A DNA stretch of 64,000 nucleotides from Paenisporosarcina sp. HGH0030 (GTDB lineage: Bacteria; Bacillota; Bacilli; Bacillales_A; Planococcaceae). The position numbers were made by a program, and so were the translations under genes. The notes below the pieces were generated by a model that did no database searches, was not told the origin of the DNA, and saw nothing but the letters and a program-made list of their open reading frames with translations. The stretch covers positions 193,265 to 257,264 of the forward strand of contig NZ_KE150421.1 of assembly GCF_000411295.1 (NCBI RefSeq), given 5' to 3'. Below, piece by piece: positions 35,435-46,026 of the stretch (position 1 is its first letter; the number at the start of each line of letters is the position of its first letter).

Positions 35435-36436
35435 TTGCGAAAAAAGTACGGAAAACTTCAAAAAAAAGAAAACATCATTGTCTTTCCGGGCATGGTGGAC
35501 AGACTCATATCCGAAGGACTGAAACATGCTGAAGATTTTCAATATGATTTAGCTGTGGATTCAATTAGACAGGCCCTGACATACATAGAAGCTGATGAAC
35601 AAACACTGGGTGTCTATGCATATTCATTGTATGAAATTCGGGAATTCACTGAGGCTAAGACAGTTTGTGAGGAACTTTTGAAATTAGGTCCTACCTATTA
35701 CTTTGAAACGATGGAGTTGTATGTAACGATCCTGATGGAGCTCCGCCAGTTCGGTGAGGTAAAAGAAATTTTGGAATCATTGCTTGAAGAAGGCGTTGTT
35801 TCTGAAGATAAAATAGATAAATTTGAACAACTTCTCACATTGAATGAACGCGTGGCCAAACAAAAAAGTGATCGGATATTGGAAGATGTTCCTCATAACA
35901 ATCAAATTGATGCAAGCTTATTTCAATACGAAACATTTTCTCGTTTCCCAGAAGATAAGCAACAGCAACTATTGGTTGAACTGGAAGGGGAAGATCTGAC
36001 GCCAATAGAAAATGAACTGGTGACCATTATTGAAGATGACCTAATATCACCCATAACGAAATCCTTCGCCCTGTTATTGATGGTACACAAAAGAATAGAT
36101 CGGAACATAACCATTGAAAAGTTCGGTTATGGAACAGATATTATCCCTAAAGAGCTGTTAGACCCTTCCCAAACACCGATGGTCGAAGCTGTCCTAAACA
36201 TGACGGAAGATGACCTCATTCAAAATCCAACCAAACTGGAAATGGTTCATGATTTAATCATTCGTCACTCATTTGCAACGTATCCATTTGAATGGTTTTC
36301 GTTCGATGAGCAAGAAGTGGCTGAAGCTTATATAAATTACGTAGGTGGCATGTTAGGGGAAGAAGTGACTTGCGAAGGGAAGTTGTATGACTTGCTCGTT
36401 AGGATTGATGTCCTCTTCGAAATGCGGAACATGTGA
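35435..36436 (+). CDS. ysoA: TPR-repeat protein YsoA
   Basis: 333 residues rich in helix-turn-helix repeats: HAEDFQYDLAVDSIRQALTYI, EADEQTLGVYAYSLYEIREF and the following segments at about 25-140 fit TPR spacing; the C-terminal half is a conserved helical domain with ITKSFALLLMVHKRI. It precedes tig exactly as B. subtilis ysoA does. Function unknown, probably protein binding. I choose TTG 35435 (MRKKYGKLQKK), 8 bases after AGGCGG. Confidence 0.82.
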   Translation: MRKKYGKLQKKENIIVFPGMVDRLISEGLKHAEDFQYDLAVDSIRQALTYIEADEQTLGVYAYSLYEIREFTEAKTVCEELLKLGPTYYFETMELYVTILMELRQFGEVKEILESLLEEGVVSEDKIDKFEQLLTLNERVAKQKSDRILEDVPHNNQIDASLFQYETFSRFPEDKQQQLLVELEGEDLTPIENELVTIIEDDLISPITKSFALLLMVHKRIDRNITIEKFGYGTDIIPKELLDPSQTPMVEAVLNMTEDDLIQNPTKLEMVHDLIIRHSFATYPFEWFSFDEQEVAEAYINYVGGMLGEEVTCEGKLYDLLVRIDVLFEMRNM

Positions 36437-36442
36437 AAAAAG

Positions 36443-36470
36443 TTGAAAGTATCGGCGGTTATGCTATACT
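36443..36470 (+). promoter_or_regulatory. Promoter of tig
   Basis: TTGAAA (36443-36448), 16 bp, TATACT (36465-36470) with extended TG (TGCTATACT), 6 bases after the ysoA stop. Confidence 0.8.
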
Positions 36471-36539
36471 AGAATGGTTGTCAAAATCATAGATAAGAAT
36501 GATACTAAACAATTGAAATTAATGATGGAGGTTGAATAT

Positions 36540-37826
36540 ATGTCAGTGAAATGGGAAAAACAAGAAGGTAACACAGGTATTCTAACTGTAGAAGTAGAAG
36601 CAGCAAAAGTTAATGAAGGTTTAGATAAAGCTTTCAAAAAGGTTGTTAAAGAAATCAACGTACCAGGTTTCCGTAAAGGAAAAATGCCACGTAAAATGTT
36701 CGAACAACGTTTTGGTGCTGAGTCTTTATACCAAGATGCTTTAGATTTCATTCTACCTGATGCATATGCTTCAGCAGTTGAAGAAGCTGGAATCGATCCT
36801 GTTGATCGTCCGGAAATCGACATCGAAAAAATGGAGCAAGGTGAAAACTTGATTTTCAAAGCTACTGTTACAGTACGTCCTGAAGTAACTCTTGGAGATT
36901 ACAAAGGCATTGAAGTTTCTAAACAAGACTCAAATGTAACTGATGAAGACATCGAAGCTCAATTAAAAGAACAACAAACACGTTTGGCTGAGCTAGTTGT
37001 TAAAGAAGACGAAGCAATCGTTGAAGGCGATACAGCTGTTATCGATTTCGAAGGATTCCTTGGAGAAGAAGCATTTGAAGGCGGCGCTGGTGAAGACCAC
37101 GCACTTGAAATTGGTTCTGGATCATTCATTCCAGGTTTCGAAGAGCAATTGGTTGGCTTAAAAGCTGGCGAACAAAAAGATGTAGTTGTTACTTTCCCTG
37201 AAGAATACCATGCAGCTGAACTTGCTGGTAAAGAAGCTACTTTCAAAGTAACTGTGAAAGAAGTAAAAGGAAAAGAACTTCCTGAATTAAACGATGATTT
37301 CGCAAAAGAAATCGATAGCGAAATTGAAGGTATCGATGCTCTTCGTACGAAATTAAAAGTACAAGCAATTGAAGAAAAGAAAAATGCGGCTGAAGCTGGA
37401 TTCAAAGATGAGTTAGTTGAGAAAGTTGCTGAAAACGCAACAATCGATATTCCTCAAGCAATGATCGATGCAGAAGTAGATCGTATGTTAAATGACTTCG
37501 CACAACGTTTACAATCACAAGGTATGAACCTTGACCTTTACTACCAATTCTCAGGTCAAGATGAAAACGCACTTCGTACACAAATGATTGAAGATGCTAA
37601 CAAGCGTGTGAAAGTTTCCTTGACACTTGAAGCGATCGCTGAAGCAGAAGGCTTAACAGCTTCTGAAGAAGAAGTAAATGCTGAAATCGAAAAAATGTCT
37701 GGTCAATTCAACATGACTGCTGAACAAATCCATACAGCACTTGGTGGTACTGGCGCACTTGAAAACGATATCCGTATGCAAAAAACAATCGACTTCTTAG
37801 TTGAAAACGCTAAAGTTACAGAATAA
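36540..37826 (+). CDS. tig: Trigger factor
   Basis: 428 residues. Ribosome-bound peptidyl-prolyl isomerase and chaperone for new chains. Ribosome-binding signature GFRKGKMPR (about 42-50), FKBP-type PPIase domain (about 160-245, with [20 protein letters not shown]), and the helical C-terminal chaperone arms. ATG 36540 after ATGGAGG. Codon use is strongly biased, as expected for a highly expressed gene. Confidence 0.96.
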   Translation: MSVKWEKQEGNTGILTVEVEAAKVNEGLDKAFKKVVKEINVPGFRKGKMPRKMFEQRFGAESLYQDALDFILPDAYASAVEEAGIDPVDRPEIDIEKMEQGENLIFKATVTVRPEVTLGDYKGIEVSKQDSNVTDEDIEAQLKEQQTRLAELVVKEDEAIVEGDTAVIDFEGFLGEEAFEGGAGEDHALEIGSGSFIPGFEEQLVGLKAGEQKDVVVTFPEEYHAAELAGKEATFKVTVKEVKGKELPELNDDFAKEIDSEIEGIDALRTKLKVQAIEEKKNAAEAGFKDELVEKVAENATIDIPQAMIDAEVDRMLNDFAQRLQSQGMNLDLYYQFSGQDENALRTQMIEDANKRVKVSLTLEAIAEAEGLTASEEEVNAEIEKMSGQFNMTAEQIHTALGGTGALENDIRMQKTIDFLVENAKVTE

Positions 37827-37844
37827 TTTTTATCACTGCTTTTT

Positions 37845-37883
37845 AAAACAAGGCGCGGACATATTGCCCGTGCCTTGTTTTCT
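37845..37883 (+). terminator. Terminator of tig
   Basis: 13-bp stem from AAACAAGGCGCGG to CCGTGCCTTGTTT (one G-U), then TTCTC. Confidence 0.88.
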
Positions 37884-38024
37884 CTCATACATAGGTAATG
37901 TCTGGTGATTGATCCAAAAGATACTTGAACGATGAAAAATAATGATCTAAGTTTTCATTAATCTTATTAGTTGATTCTAGTAGGAGAATCTTGTAAGATT
38001 GTGGCTTGAATAGGGGTGAATATT

Positions 38025-39293
38025 TTGTTCAAATTTAATGATGAAAAAGGGAATTTAAAGTGTTCCTTCTGTGGAAAATCCCAAGAACAAGTTCGTAAAC
38101 TGGTCGCAGGACCTGGTGTATATATTTGCGATGAATGTATTGAATTATGTACGGAAATTGTGGAAGAAGAACTCGGTACAGAAGAAGAAACTGAGTTTAA
38201 GGAAGTTCCAAAACCAAAAGAAATCCTTTCCATTCTTGATGAATATGTAATTGGTCAGGAGCGAGCAAAAAAATCACTCGCTGTAGCTGTTTATAATCAT
38301 TACAAACGCATCAATTCCGACAGCAAAATCGATGATGTGGAATTATCAAAATCAAATATCGTTATTTTGGGACCAACTGGTAGCGGTAAGACGTTACTGG
38401 CTCAAACACTTGCGCGCATTCTGAATGTGCCATTCGCGATTGCTGATGCAACATCATTAACTGAAGCTGGATATGTTGGGGAAGATGTAGAAAACATTCT
38501 CCTGAAATTGATTCAATCGGCTGATTATGATGTTGAAAAAGCGGAAAAAGGTATTATTTATATCGATGAAATCGATAAAGTAGCACGTAAATCCGAAAAT
38601 CCATCCATCACGCGTGACGTTTCAGGTGAAGGTGTGCAACAGGCACTTCTGAAAATTTTAGAAGGCACAGTTGCAAGCGTTCCTCCTCAAGGTGGGCGTA
38701 AGCATCCTCATCAGGAATTCATTCAAATCGACACAACGAACATCTTGTTTATCGTTGGTGGAGCATTTGATGGAATTGATCAAATCATTAAACGTCGTTT
38801 AGGACAAAAAGTAATCGGTTTCGGTTCAGATCCAAACAAAAAAGATCCTGAAGAATCTTCATTATTATCACAATTAATTCCTGAAGATTTGTTGAAATTC
38901 GGATTGATTCCTGAATTCATTGGCCGTCTGCCAGTATTGGCAAGTTTGGAACAGCTAGACGAGAACGCTCTTGTTCAAATTTTAACTGAACCCAAAAATG
39001 CTTTAGTGAAGCAATACCAAAAAATGATTGAATTGGATAATGTCAAATTGACATTTGAAGATGATGCACTGGTTGAAATTGCGAAATTGGCAATCGAACG
39101 CAAAACGGGTGCACGTGGACTTCGTTCGATTATTGAATCATTAATGTTGGACGTGATGTATGAATTGCCTTCACGTGAAGATATTATAGAGTGTGTTATT
39201 ACGAAAGAAACGGTTACTGATTCTACAAATCCGCGTTTGGTTTTGGAAGACGGTACCGTACTGAATCAAAATGATGAAAAAACTTCAGCGTAA
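38025..39293 (+). CDS. clpX: ClpX ATPase subunit of ClpXP
   Basis: 422 residues. N-terminal zinc-binding domain with [11 protein letters not shown] and CDECIELC (about 12-40), AAA+ domain with Walker A GPTGSGKT, Walker [18 protein letters not shown] pore-loop region and sensor 2 GARGLRSI. Unfolds substrates for ClpP. The start TTG 38025 gives [18 protein letters not shown], which matches B. subtilis ClpX; a GTG 9 bases earlier is less likely. TAGGGG lies upstream. Confidence 0.97.
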   Translation: MFKFNDEKGNLKCSFCGKSQEQVRKLVAGPGVYICDECIELCTEIVEEELGTEEETEFKEVPKPKEILSILDEYVIGQERAKKSLAVAVYNHYKRINSDSKIDDVELSKSNIVILGPTGSGKTLLAQTLARILNVPFAIADATSLTEAGYVGEDVENILLKLIQSADYDVEKAEKGIIYIDEIDKVARKSENPSITRDVSGEGVQQALLKILEGTVASVPPQGGRKHPHQEFIQIDTTNILFIVGGAFDGIDQIIKRRLGQKVIGFGSDPNKKDPEESSLLSQLIPEDLLKFGLIPEFIGRLPVLASLEQLDENALVQILTEPKNALVKQYQKMIELDNVKLTFEDDALVEIAKLAIERKTGARGLRSIIESLMLDVMYELPSREDIIECVITKETVTDSTNPRLVLEDGTVLNQNDEKTSA

Positions 39294-39307
39294 ATTTAGC
39301 TGAATGA

Positions 39308-39364
39308 GAAAAGCTGGCTTCGAACGTGCGTATGCTACGCGCAGCTCGGATGTCAGCTTTTTCT
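39308..39364 (+). terminator. Terminator of clpX
   Basis: AAAAGCTG with CAGCTTTTT outside and an imperfect inner stem around CGTGCGTA-TGC-TACGCG, T run at the end. Confidence 0.8.
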
Positions 39365-39421
39365 TCCATATGTTTGATTTATGGAGAAATCGGACAAAAT
39401 TGGACGGAGGTGACTTTCCAA

Positions 39422-41752
39422 ATGTCAAAGAAAAATGAAGAAAAAATCGTTCCATTATTACCTTTACGTGGTTTGCTAGTATTTCCGACGATGGTGTTAC
39501 ATATTGATGTAGGTCGTGAGCGTTCTGTTGCAGCATTGGAACAGGCATTATTGACTGATAACATCGTCTTTCTGGCAACCCAAAAAGATATGAATGTTGA
39601 ACAACCAGTAGAAGAGGATTTGAACGGAATAGGAACGTTGGCACATGTTAATCAAATGATTAAACTGCCAAACGGAACAATCCGTGTATTAGTAGAAGGT
39701 TTGGAGCGTGCAACGTGGGCTAGTTACACGGAAGGTGATAACTACGCAACTGTGACCGTTACTGCTTCACCGGATGATACTGAGAAAACGCCGGAACATG
39801 AAGCCCTTATGCGCATGCTACTTCAGTATTTTGAAAAGTACTCTAAAATTTCGAAAAAAGTAACATCAGAAACATATGACACAGTCTCTGATATTGAAGA
39901 ACCAGGCCGTTTGGCGGATATGATCGCGTCTTACTTGCCGCTGAAGGTTAGTGGGAAACAAGAAGTGCTTGAAATTTTCGACGTAAAAGACCGCTTGGAA
40001 TGGTTAATCAATCGCTTGCACAATGAACAAGAAGTGTTGGATATGGAAAAGAAAATATCTGCACGGGTAAAACAGGCGATGGAACGTACACAAAAAGAAT
40101 TTTATTTGCGTGAGCAAATGAAAGCGATTCAAACGGAACTTGGCGATCGAGAAGGTAAAACAGGAGAAGTAGCTGACCTTCGTAAGAAAATCGATGAATC
40201 AGGAATGCCTGAATCTACGTTAAAAGTGGCTTTGAAAGAGTTAGACCGATATGAAAAACTTCCGGCTGCGGCTGCTGAAAGTGGCGTCATTCGCAATTAT
40301 TTGGACTGGCTAGTGGCCATTCCATGGACGGATGCTACGGCTGATCGATTGGATATCAACCGAGCGGAAGCTATTTTAAATCGTGACCACGATGGACTGG
40401 AGTCAGTAAAAGAGCGTGTGCTCGAATATTTAGCTGTTCGTCAATTGACCAAATCATTACGCGGCCCGATTCTTTGTCTAGCTGGACCTCCAGGTGTCGG
40501 AAAAACTTCGCTTGCCCGTTCCATTGCAGAATCATTAGGACGTCAGTTCGTTCGTATTTCACTGGGTGGTGTACGAGATGAATCAGAAATTCGTGGACAT
40601 CGTCGTACGTATGTAGGTGCAATGCCTGGACGCATCATTCAGGGGATGAAAAAAGCCGGAAAAATTAATCCGGTCTTCTTGTTGGATGAAATTGATAAAA
40701 TGTCAAATGACTTCCGTGGGGATCCTTCATCAGCGATGCTTGAAGTATTGGATCCAGAACAGAACCACAATTTCAGCGACCATTACATCGAAGAAACATA
40801 TAACTTATCAAACGTGTTATTCGTTGCAACTGCTAATGATTTAAGCACGATTCCAGGACCACTCCGTGATCGCATGGAAATCATTTCTATTGCAGGCTAT
40901 ACGGAGATGGAAAAGCAATCCATTGCAAAAAATCATTTATTGCCGAAGCAGTTGAAAGAACATGGTTTGACGAAATCGCAACTGCAACTTAAAGATGATG
41001 CGATTCTTGACTTGATTCGCTATTACACACGTGAAGCGGGTGTACGTAGTCTCGAGCGCCAAATTGCTGCTATTTGCCGTAAAGCTGCTAAACAAGTGGT
41101 ATCCACTGATAAAAAACGCATTGTCATCAAAGCTTCTTCTTTGGAAGATCTAATCGGCAAACATAAATTCCGTTATGGACAAGCCGAAACAGAAAACCAG
41201 GTAGGTGTTGCGACGGGCTTGGCCTATACCACTGTTGGTGGAGACACACTTCAAATTGAAGTATCTCTTTCACCTGGTAAAGGAAAGCTGATTTTGACTG
41301 GTAAATTGGGCGATGTCATGAAAGAGTCTGCTCAGACAGCCTTGTCATTCGTTCGATCGAAAACCGAAGTATTAGGACTGGATGCGAATTTCCATGAATC
41401 GCATGATATTCATATTCACGTGCCTGAAGGGGCGGTTCCGAAAGACGGACCTTCTGCCGGAATTACCATTGCAACGGCGCTTGTATCGGCTTTGTCAAAA
41501 CGTCCTATTCGACGTGAAGTGGGCATGACTGGTGAGATCACATTACGTGGTCGCGTGTTGCCAATCGGTGGAGTTAAAGAAAAAACGTTAAGCGCTCACC
41601 GTGCAGGATTAACAACGATTATTTTACCGAAAGAAAATGAACGAGATATAGAAGATATACCGGGAAGTGTGCGCGAGGACTTAACATTCAAATTTGTCTC
41701 GCATGCTGACGAAGTGCTGGAAATAGCACTAGAAGGAGGCGGCGTGAAATGA
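39422..41752 (+). CDS. lonA: ATP-dependent protease LonA
   Basis: 776 residues. N-terminal substrate-binding domain (about 10-205), coiled coil, AAA+ module with Walker [14 protein letters not shown] and [20 protein letters not shown]-terminal serine protease with the catalytic Ser678 in KDGPSAGIT and a Lys in [11 protein letters not shown] 39422 is chosen with GGAGGTG 10 bases upstream; longer readings cross the clpX terminator. In B. subtilis lonB lies between clpX and lonA; here only 128 bases separate them. ysxC overlaps its end. Confidence 0.97.
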   Translation: MSKKNEEKIVPLLPLRGLLVFPTMVLHIDVGRERSVAALEQALLTDNIVFLATQKDMNVEQPVEEDLNGIGTLAHVNQMIKLPNGTIRVLVEGLERATWASYTEGDNYATVTVTASPDDTEKTPEHEALMRMLLQYFEKYSKISKKVTSETYDTVSDIEEPGRLADMIASYLPLKVSGKQEVLEIFDVKDRLEWLINRLHNEQEVLDMEKKISARVKQAMERTQKEFYLREQMKAIQTELGDREGKTGEVADLRKKIDESGMPESTLKVALKELDRYEKLPAAAAESGVIRNYLDWLVAIPWTDATADRLDINRAEAILNRDHDGLESVKERVLEYLAVRQLTKSLRGPILCLAGPPGVGKTSLARSIAESLGRQFVRISLGGVRDESEIRGHRRTYVGAMPGRIIQGMKKAGKINPVFLLDEIDKMSNDFRGDPSSAMLEVLDPEQNHNFSDHYIEETYNLSNVLFVATANDLSTIPGPLRDRMEIISIAGYTEMEKQSIAKNHLLPKQLKEHGLTKSQLQLKDDAILDLIRYYTREAGVRSLERQIAAICRKAAKQVVSTDKKRIVIKASSLEDLIGKHKFRYGQAETENQVGVATGLAYTTVGGDTLQIEVSLSPGKGKLILTGKLGDVMKESAQTALSFVRSKTEVLGLDANFHESHDIHIHVPEGAVPKDGPSAGITIATALVSALSKRPIRREVGMTGEITLRGRVLPIGGVKEKTLSAHRAGLTTIILPKENERDIEDIPGSVREDLTFKFVSHADEVLEIALEGGGVK

Positions 41753-42345
41753 AAGTGCATAACGTGGAATTAGTAATCAGTGCAGTACGACCAGAGCAAT
41801 ATCCGGAAGATGGTTTTCCGGAGTTTGCTCTTGCTGGTCGTTCAAATGTAGGAAAATCTTCATTTATTAATAAAATGATAGGCCGAAAGAGTATGGCACG
41901 TATTTCTTCAAAACCGGGGAAAACGCAAACATTGAACTTCTATAAAATTGAAGAACAATTGTTTTTCGTTGATGTTCCTGGATACGGCTATGCAAAAGTT
42001 TCGAAAAGCGAACGTGAAGCTTGGGGTAAAATGATCGAAACGTATATTACGAGTCGTGACGTGCTGAAAGCCGTTATCCAGATTGTGGATCTTCGTCATC
42101 CACCATCCGATGATGATTGCATGATGTATGATTTCCTGAAGTATCACAACATTCCTTGTATCGTCATTGCCACAAAAGCGGATAAAATCCCGAAAGGCAA
42201 ATGGGAGAAGCATAAGAAAATGGTTCGTGACGAACTTGATATGGAAGCACATGATACGATGATTCTGTTTTCTTCGGAAACGGGACTTGGATTTGATGCG
42301 GCATGGGCAGAAATCAAACGTCGTATGGTACTAGAAATAGAATAG
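41749..42345 (+). CDS. ysxC: Ribosome-biogenesis GTPase YsxC (EngB)
   Basis: 198 residues. G1 [14 protein letters not shown] (about 29-42), G2 region [12 protein letters not shown]3 [11 protein letters not shown]4 [12 protein letters not shown]5 SSETGLG. Essential GTPase of late 50S assembly. ATGA overlap with lonA gives translational coupling; AAGGAGG lies 11 bases before the ATG. Confidence 0.96.
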   Translation: MKVHNVELVISAVRPEQYPEDGFPEFALAGRSNVGKSSFINKMIGRKSMARISSKPGKTQTLNFYKIEEQLFFVDVPGYGYAKVSKSEREAWGKMIETYITSRDVLKAVIQIVDLRHPPSDDDCMMYDFLKYHNIPCIVIATKADKIPKGKWEKHKKMVRDELDMEAHDTMILFSSETGLGFDAAWAEIKRRMVLEIE

Positions 42346-42353
42346 AACGGTTA

Positions 42354-42393
42354 CACTCTCTAAGAAGCCTAATGCTTTTTAGGGAGTTTTTTT
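42354..42393 (+). terminator. Terminator of lonA-ysxC
   Basis: ACTCTCTAA pairs with TTAGGGAGT, then seven T. Confidence 0.85.
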
Positions 42394-42463
42394 AATGATT
42401 TGTGAATCTGGAGGATTGAAGTTTTTGTCAGGGAGATAATATAAAGGTTGTGGGGATTTTGTG

Positions 42464-42568
42464 CAACCTGGAATGGCAAACTGTCTACCTGGAAGTCGTT
42501 TCTATCTACTTGGAACCGCAAACGGTCAACCTGGCACGCGATATTGTCAACCTGGAGCAACAACCATT
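42464..42568 (+). repeat. Short phased repeat array C (five 21-bp units)
   Basis: Cores CAACCTGGA (42464), CTACCTGGA (42485), CTACTTGGA (42506), CAACCTGGC (42527), CAACCTGGA (42548): start-to-start distance is exactly 21 bp each time and the 12 bases between cores differ. On the minus strand the core reads TTCCAGGTTGAC-like. All frames show 7-residue periodicity only because 21 is a multiple of 3; no ribosome site supports a gene. Together with the terminator and hemA promoters it fills the 435-base gap. Confidence 0.75.
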
Positions 42569-42635
42569 CCGATTTGCTCAACCATTAACAGACAATTCCG
42601 CCTACAAGCGAAACGATTGTATGCGTTCAGACGTT

Positions 42636-42664
42636 TTGATACACTTACATTATAATTATTATAA
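42636..42664 (+). promoter_or_regulatory. PerR box overlapping a candidate hemA promoter
   Basis: TTATAATTATTATAA at 42650-42664 is a perfect 7-1-7 palindrome identical to the known PerR box consensus TTATAATNATTATAA. A candidate promoter TTGATA (42636-42641), 17 bp, TTATAA (42659-42664) overlaps it. In B. subtilis PerR represses hemAXCDBL and is relieved by peroxide. Fur and Zur boxes are related, so PerR is the best but not the only reading. Confidence 0.78.
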
Positions 42665-42714
42665 AGTAGCAAACCAATCAGCCTTGATTTCATAGCTTGT
42701 TCACATTTAAAACC

Positions 42715-42741
42715 TTGTTTTTAAAAACGTTATGCTATAAT
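42715..42741 (+). promoter_or_regulatory. Second candidate promoter of hemA
   Basis: TATAAT (42736-42741) with extended TG (TGCTATAAT) and TTGTTT (42715-42720) at a short 15-bp spacing, 40 bases before the hemA ATG. Confidence 0.6.
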
Positions 42742-42780
42742 AAAAGGCGTGAAATAGAACGTGAAAGGTGTCATGAAGCC

Positions 42781-44145
42781 ATGCATACCATCGTAGTGGG
42801 TGTTAATTATCGTACAGCGCCGGTAGAGATTCGCGAACGATTGTCCTTCGTTGAGTCCGATTTACCGCAGGCGATGCAAGCACTGCAAGAGCAGAAAAGC
42901 ATATTGGAAAACGTGATTGTCTCTACATGTAACCGTACCGAAATCTATGCGATTGTCGATCAGTTACATACCGGACGTTATTATATAAAGCAATTCCTTG
43001 CGACATGGTTCAAGTTACCGATTGAATCGTTTTCGTCGTACCTATTCATTTATGAAAATGATGGGGCGATGGAGCATCTATTCCGAGTAACTGCTTCGAT
43101 CGATTCAATGGTGCTTGGAGAAACACAAATTCTTGGACAAGTACGCAAAAGTTTCTTGGATGCCCAAGAACGGGGGACAACTGGAACAGTATTCAACCAA
43201 TTGTTCAAACAAGCGATTACTCTTGCAAAGCGTGCACATGCTGAAACAGCAATCGGTGAGAACGCGGTTTCTGTTTCTTATGCTGCCGTTGAACTAGGAA
43301 AGAAAATTTTCGGTTCATTGAAGCAAAAGCATGTTGTCATTTTAGGGGCAGGGAAAATGGGTGAACTGGCGATTAAGAACCTTCACGGAAGTGGAGCAGA
43401 GAAAATCACAGTCATCAACCGCACCTTCGAGAAAGCTCAATTACTTGCAGAGAAATTTGATGGTCAGGCGAAATCGATGCAAGAACTTCAATGTGCATTG
43501 CTTGAAGCTGACATATTAATTAGTTCAACAGGTTCAACTGAATACGTTATTGACTTGGAATTGATGCAATTTGTGGAGCGCATTCGTAAAGGAAAGCCAC
43601 TATTCATGGTGGATATCGCAGTGCCGCGTGATTTGGATCCGCGCATTGGTGAGCTTCCAAATGTGTTCCTATATGATATAGATGATTTGCAAGGCATTGT
43701 GGAAGCGAACTTAGCGGAACGACAACTTGCTGCTAATGACATCATGTTGATGATTGAACAGGAACTTGTCCAGTTCAACAATTGGCTCGGTACATTGGGA
43801 GTCGTTCCTATCATCTCGGCACTTCGTCAAAAAGCGATGCAAATACAAGCAGAGACTATGGTCAGCATTGAAAATAAAATGCCTGAACTGACGGATCGAG
43901 AACGCAAGGTATTAAGCAAACATACTAAATCAATTATCAATCAATTGTTAAAAGATCCAATCCTGCAGGCGAAAGAACTTGCAGTTTCATCAAATTCACA
44001 TGAACAACTGCAATTATTCCAGCAGATATTTGGTATTGTAGAAGAGGTTCAGCAAGAAAAACAACGTCAAATGATGGCTGTCAAACAACAGCTAGAAGTT
44101 GTTGAAGAAAAAAAGATAGCAGTTAATCCAGGGTATTCATATTAA
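42781..44145 (+). CDS. hemA: Glutamyl-tRNA reductase
   Basis: 454 residues. Reduces Glu-tRNA to glutamate-1-semialdehyde, the first committed heme step. Catalytic Cys50 in [16 protein letters not shown]-binding [17 protein letters not shown] (about 182-198), C-terminal dimerisation helices. ATG 42781 follows AAAGGTG; upstream in-frame readings have no site and cross the promoter. First gene of hemAXCDBL, behind the PerR box. Confidence 0.96.
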   Translation: MHTIVVGVNYRTAPVEIRERLSFVESDLPQAMQALQEQKSILENVIVSTCNRTEIYAIVDQLHTGRYYIKQFLATWFKLPIESFSSYLFIYENDGAMEHLFRVTASIDSMVLGETQILGQVRKSFLDAQERGTTGTVFNQLFKQAITLAKRAHAETAIGENAVSVSYAAVELGKKIFGSLKQKHVVILGAGKMGELAIKNLHGSGAEKITVINRTFEKAQLLAEKFDGQAKSMQELQCALLEADILISSTGSTEYVIDLELMQFVERIRKGKPLFMVDIAVPRDLDPRIGELPNVFLYDIDDLQGIVEANLAERQLAANDIMLMIEQELVQFNNWLGTLGVVPIISALRQKAMQIQAETMVSIENKMPELTDRERKVLSKHTKSIINQLLKDPILQAKELAVSSNSHEQLQLFQQIFGIVEEVQQEKQRQMMAVKQQLEVVEEKKIAVNPGYSY

Positions 44146-44158
44146 TTCATGTTAGGGG

Positions 44159-44205
44159 GCGTTTTCGTATCTGTATGGTAAACTATACATGCGAAAACGC
44201 TTTTT
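44159..44205 (+). terminator. Terminator-like hairpin between hemA and hemX
   Basis: GCGTTTTCG (44159-44167) pairs perfectly with CGAAAACGC (44192-44200), with an inner TGTAT/ATACA pairing, then TTTTTA. It lies inside the hem operon and would be expected to reduce readthrough into hemXCDBL. Confidence 0.75.
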
Positions 44206-44231
44206 ATTTCTGAGGGAAAAGGGGTAAGGTA

Positions 44232-45062
44232 GTGGCGGATTTGACCATGACAAGGCTGCATGAAGGTATGGTTATCCTCTACGCAATCAGTCTTGTATTT
44301 TACTTCATTGATTATTTAGATAAAGATTCAAAAGCTCACCGCATTGCGTTTTGGCTACTCAGCATTGTGTGGCTATTGCAAACGGTTTTTTTAGTCCTAT
44401 ATATTGTTGAGACGAAAAGGTTTCCGATATTGACTTTGTTTGAAGGCATTTATTTTTATGCCTGGTTATTAATCTCGTTATCCATCGGACTTCATCTTAT
44501 ATACCGTGTGATGGTTCCCGTGTTTTTCCTAAATGTCATCGGTTTTATTTTCATGACCATTCATACATTTTCTCCTGTTCAGATTGAACGCTCACCTGTT
44601 GGGGAAACACTGATATCAGAGTTGTTATTCATCCATGTGACTTTTGCGATCCTGTCGTATGTAGGATTCTCGTTATCTTTTGTCTTTTCGGCGTTGTATC
44701 ATATTTTGTATCGCTTATTAAAGAAAAAGAAATGGACGAAACAATTCGGGAAACTGCCTTCTCTTGATCAAACGGAGAAGGGGATGACCGTGTCAATCGT
44801 CATAGGCATTCCATTCCTGTTCGTCAGTCTGATTCTTGGGCTGCAATGGGGATACGTTACACTCAATGAATTTTCGCTCATTGATGTGAAAATCATAGGT
44901 TCATTTATTTTATTATTTGTTTACGGCTATTTATTTTATCGAAGAAAAAAAGGGACACTTTACGGAACAAGTTATGCATGGGGTCATGTTTATGCCTTCC
45001 TGCTCGTGTTGGTGAATTTTTTCTTAGGAAGTCGATTATCCGACTTTCATTTTTGGTACTAA
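44232..45062 (+). CDS. hemX: HemX membrane protein (cytochrome c assembly family)
   Basis: 276 residues with eight predicted membrane helices, of the CcsA/CcmC-like family. B. subtilis HemX lowers HemA level; a heme-related transport role is not proven. The WGHVYAF segment near residue 252 and His in LLFIHVTFAILSYVGFSLSF are typical. GTG 44232 after GGGGTAAGG. It follows a terminator-like hairpin rather than continuing directly from hemA. Confidence 0.9.
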   Translation: MADLTMTRLHEGMVILYAISLVFYFIDYLDKDSKAHRIAFWLLSIVWLLQTVFLVLYIVETKRFPILTLFEGIYFYAWLLISLSIGLHLIYRVMVPVFFLNVIGFIFMTIHTFSPVQIERSPVGETLISELLFIHVTFAILSYVGFSLSFVFSALYHILYRLLKKKKWTKQFGKLPSLDQTEKGMTVSIVIGIPFLFVSLILGLQWGYVTLNEFSLIDVKIIGSFILLFVYGYLFYRRKKGTLYGTSYAWGHVYAFLLVLVNFFLGSRLSDFHFWY

Positions 45063-45096
45063 AATCTAATTAATCGGTTAAGTGGGGTTGTTAATA

Positions 45097-46026
45097 ATGA
45101 GGAAAATTATAGTAGGTTCGAGAAGAAGTAAATTGGCATTGACACAAACAAATTGGTTTATCGATCAAATGAAACAAGCGGGAGCACCATTTGAGTTTGA
45201 AGTAAAAGAAATCGTCACAAAAGGTGATCAAATCCTGGATGTTCAACTTTCAAAAGTTGGGGGCAAAGGATTGTTTGTTAAAGAAATTGAACAAGCCTTG
45301 TACGACAAAGAAATCGATTTTGCTGTTCACAGCATGAAAGACATGCCTTCGGAATTGCCAGAAGGACTTGTCATCGGGTGTATTCCTCCGCGTGAAGATG
45401 CACGTGATGCTTTTATTTCAACAGGGCATGTGAAATTTATGGACTTACCGGTAGGAGCAGTTGTCGGAACAAGCAGTTTACGCCGTTCAGCTCAACTTCT
45501 GTTATTGCGTCCAGACCTTGAAATCAAATGGATTCGCGGAAATGTAGATACACGTCTCGCGAAACTTGAAACAGAAGAGTACGATGCGATTATTTTAGCT
45601 GCAGCTGGACTCAAGCGTCTTGGGTGGAGCGATGATGTGGTGACGGAATATTTATCAACTGAAGATTGTCTTCCAGCTGTGGGTCAAGGTGCTTTAGCAA
45701 TCGAATGCCGTGGAGACGACGCGGAATTATTAGGAGAGCTTGGCAAACTGACACATGAAGAAACTTGGAGAGCCGTTCATGCAGAGCGTGCGTTTTTACA
45801 TGCAATGGATGGCGGTTGCCAAGTACCGATTGCTGGTTTTGCAACAGTGGAAAACGGAGATGTTCATTTTACAGGATTGGTTGCTTCACCTGATGCTGAA
45901 CAAGTTTTCAAACAAACTTCTAAGAATGTTGTACCAGAAACGGCAGGAAAAGAAGTGGCAGTGACATTAAGCGAGCAAGGTGCTTACGATTTGATTCAAC
46001 AAGTAAGAGCCGATTTAAATGTCTAA
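45097..46026 (+). CDS. hemC: Hydroxymethylbilane synthase
   Basis: 309 residues. Joins four porphobilinogen units. [34 protein letters not shown]-type phosphate-binding motif ([12 protein letters not shown]), and the dipyrromethane-binding Cys241 in [15 protein letters not shown] 45097 is preceded by GTGGGGTT. The end overlaps hemD by 8 bases. Confidence 0.96.
   Translation: MRKIIVGSRRSKLALTQTNWFIDQMKQAGAPFEFEVKEIVTKGDQILDVQLSKVGGKGLFVKEIEQALYDKEIDFAVHSMKDMPSELPEGLVIGCIPPREDARDAFISTGHVKFMDLPVGAVVGTSSLRRSAQLLLLRPDLEIKWIRGNVDTRLAKLETEEYDAIILAAAGLKRLGWSDDVVTEYLSTEDCLPAVGQGALAIECRGDDAELLGELGKLTHEETWRAVHAERAFLHAMDGGCQVPIAGFATVENGDVHFTGLVASPDAEQVFKQTSKNVVPETAGKEVAVTLSEQGAYDLIQQVRADLNV

Noticed and set aside
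42464-42568. Mini-CRISPR interpretation of the 21-bp arrays
   Set aside because: Cores of 9-12 bp and linkers of 9-12 bp are far too short, and no cas genes are present.
42369-42695. Reading frames on both strands over array C with heptad repeats (minus: QVDxxxF; plus: xLExxxV)
   Set aside because: Several frames on both strands are open and periodic at once, which follows from a 21-bp DNA period; none has a ribosome site.
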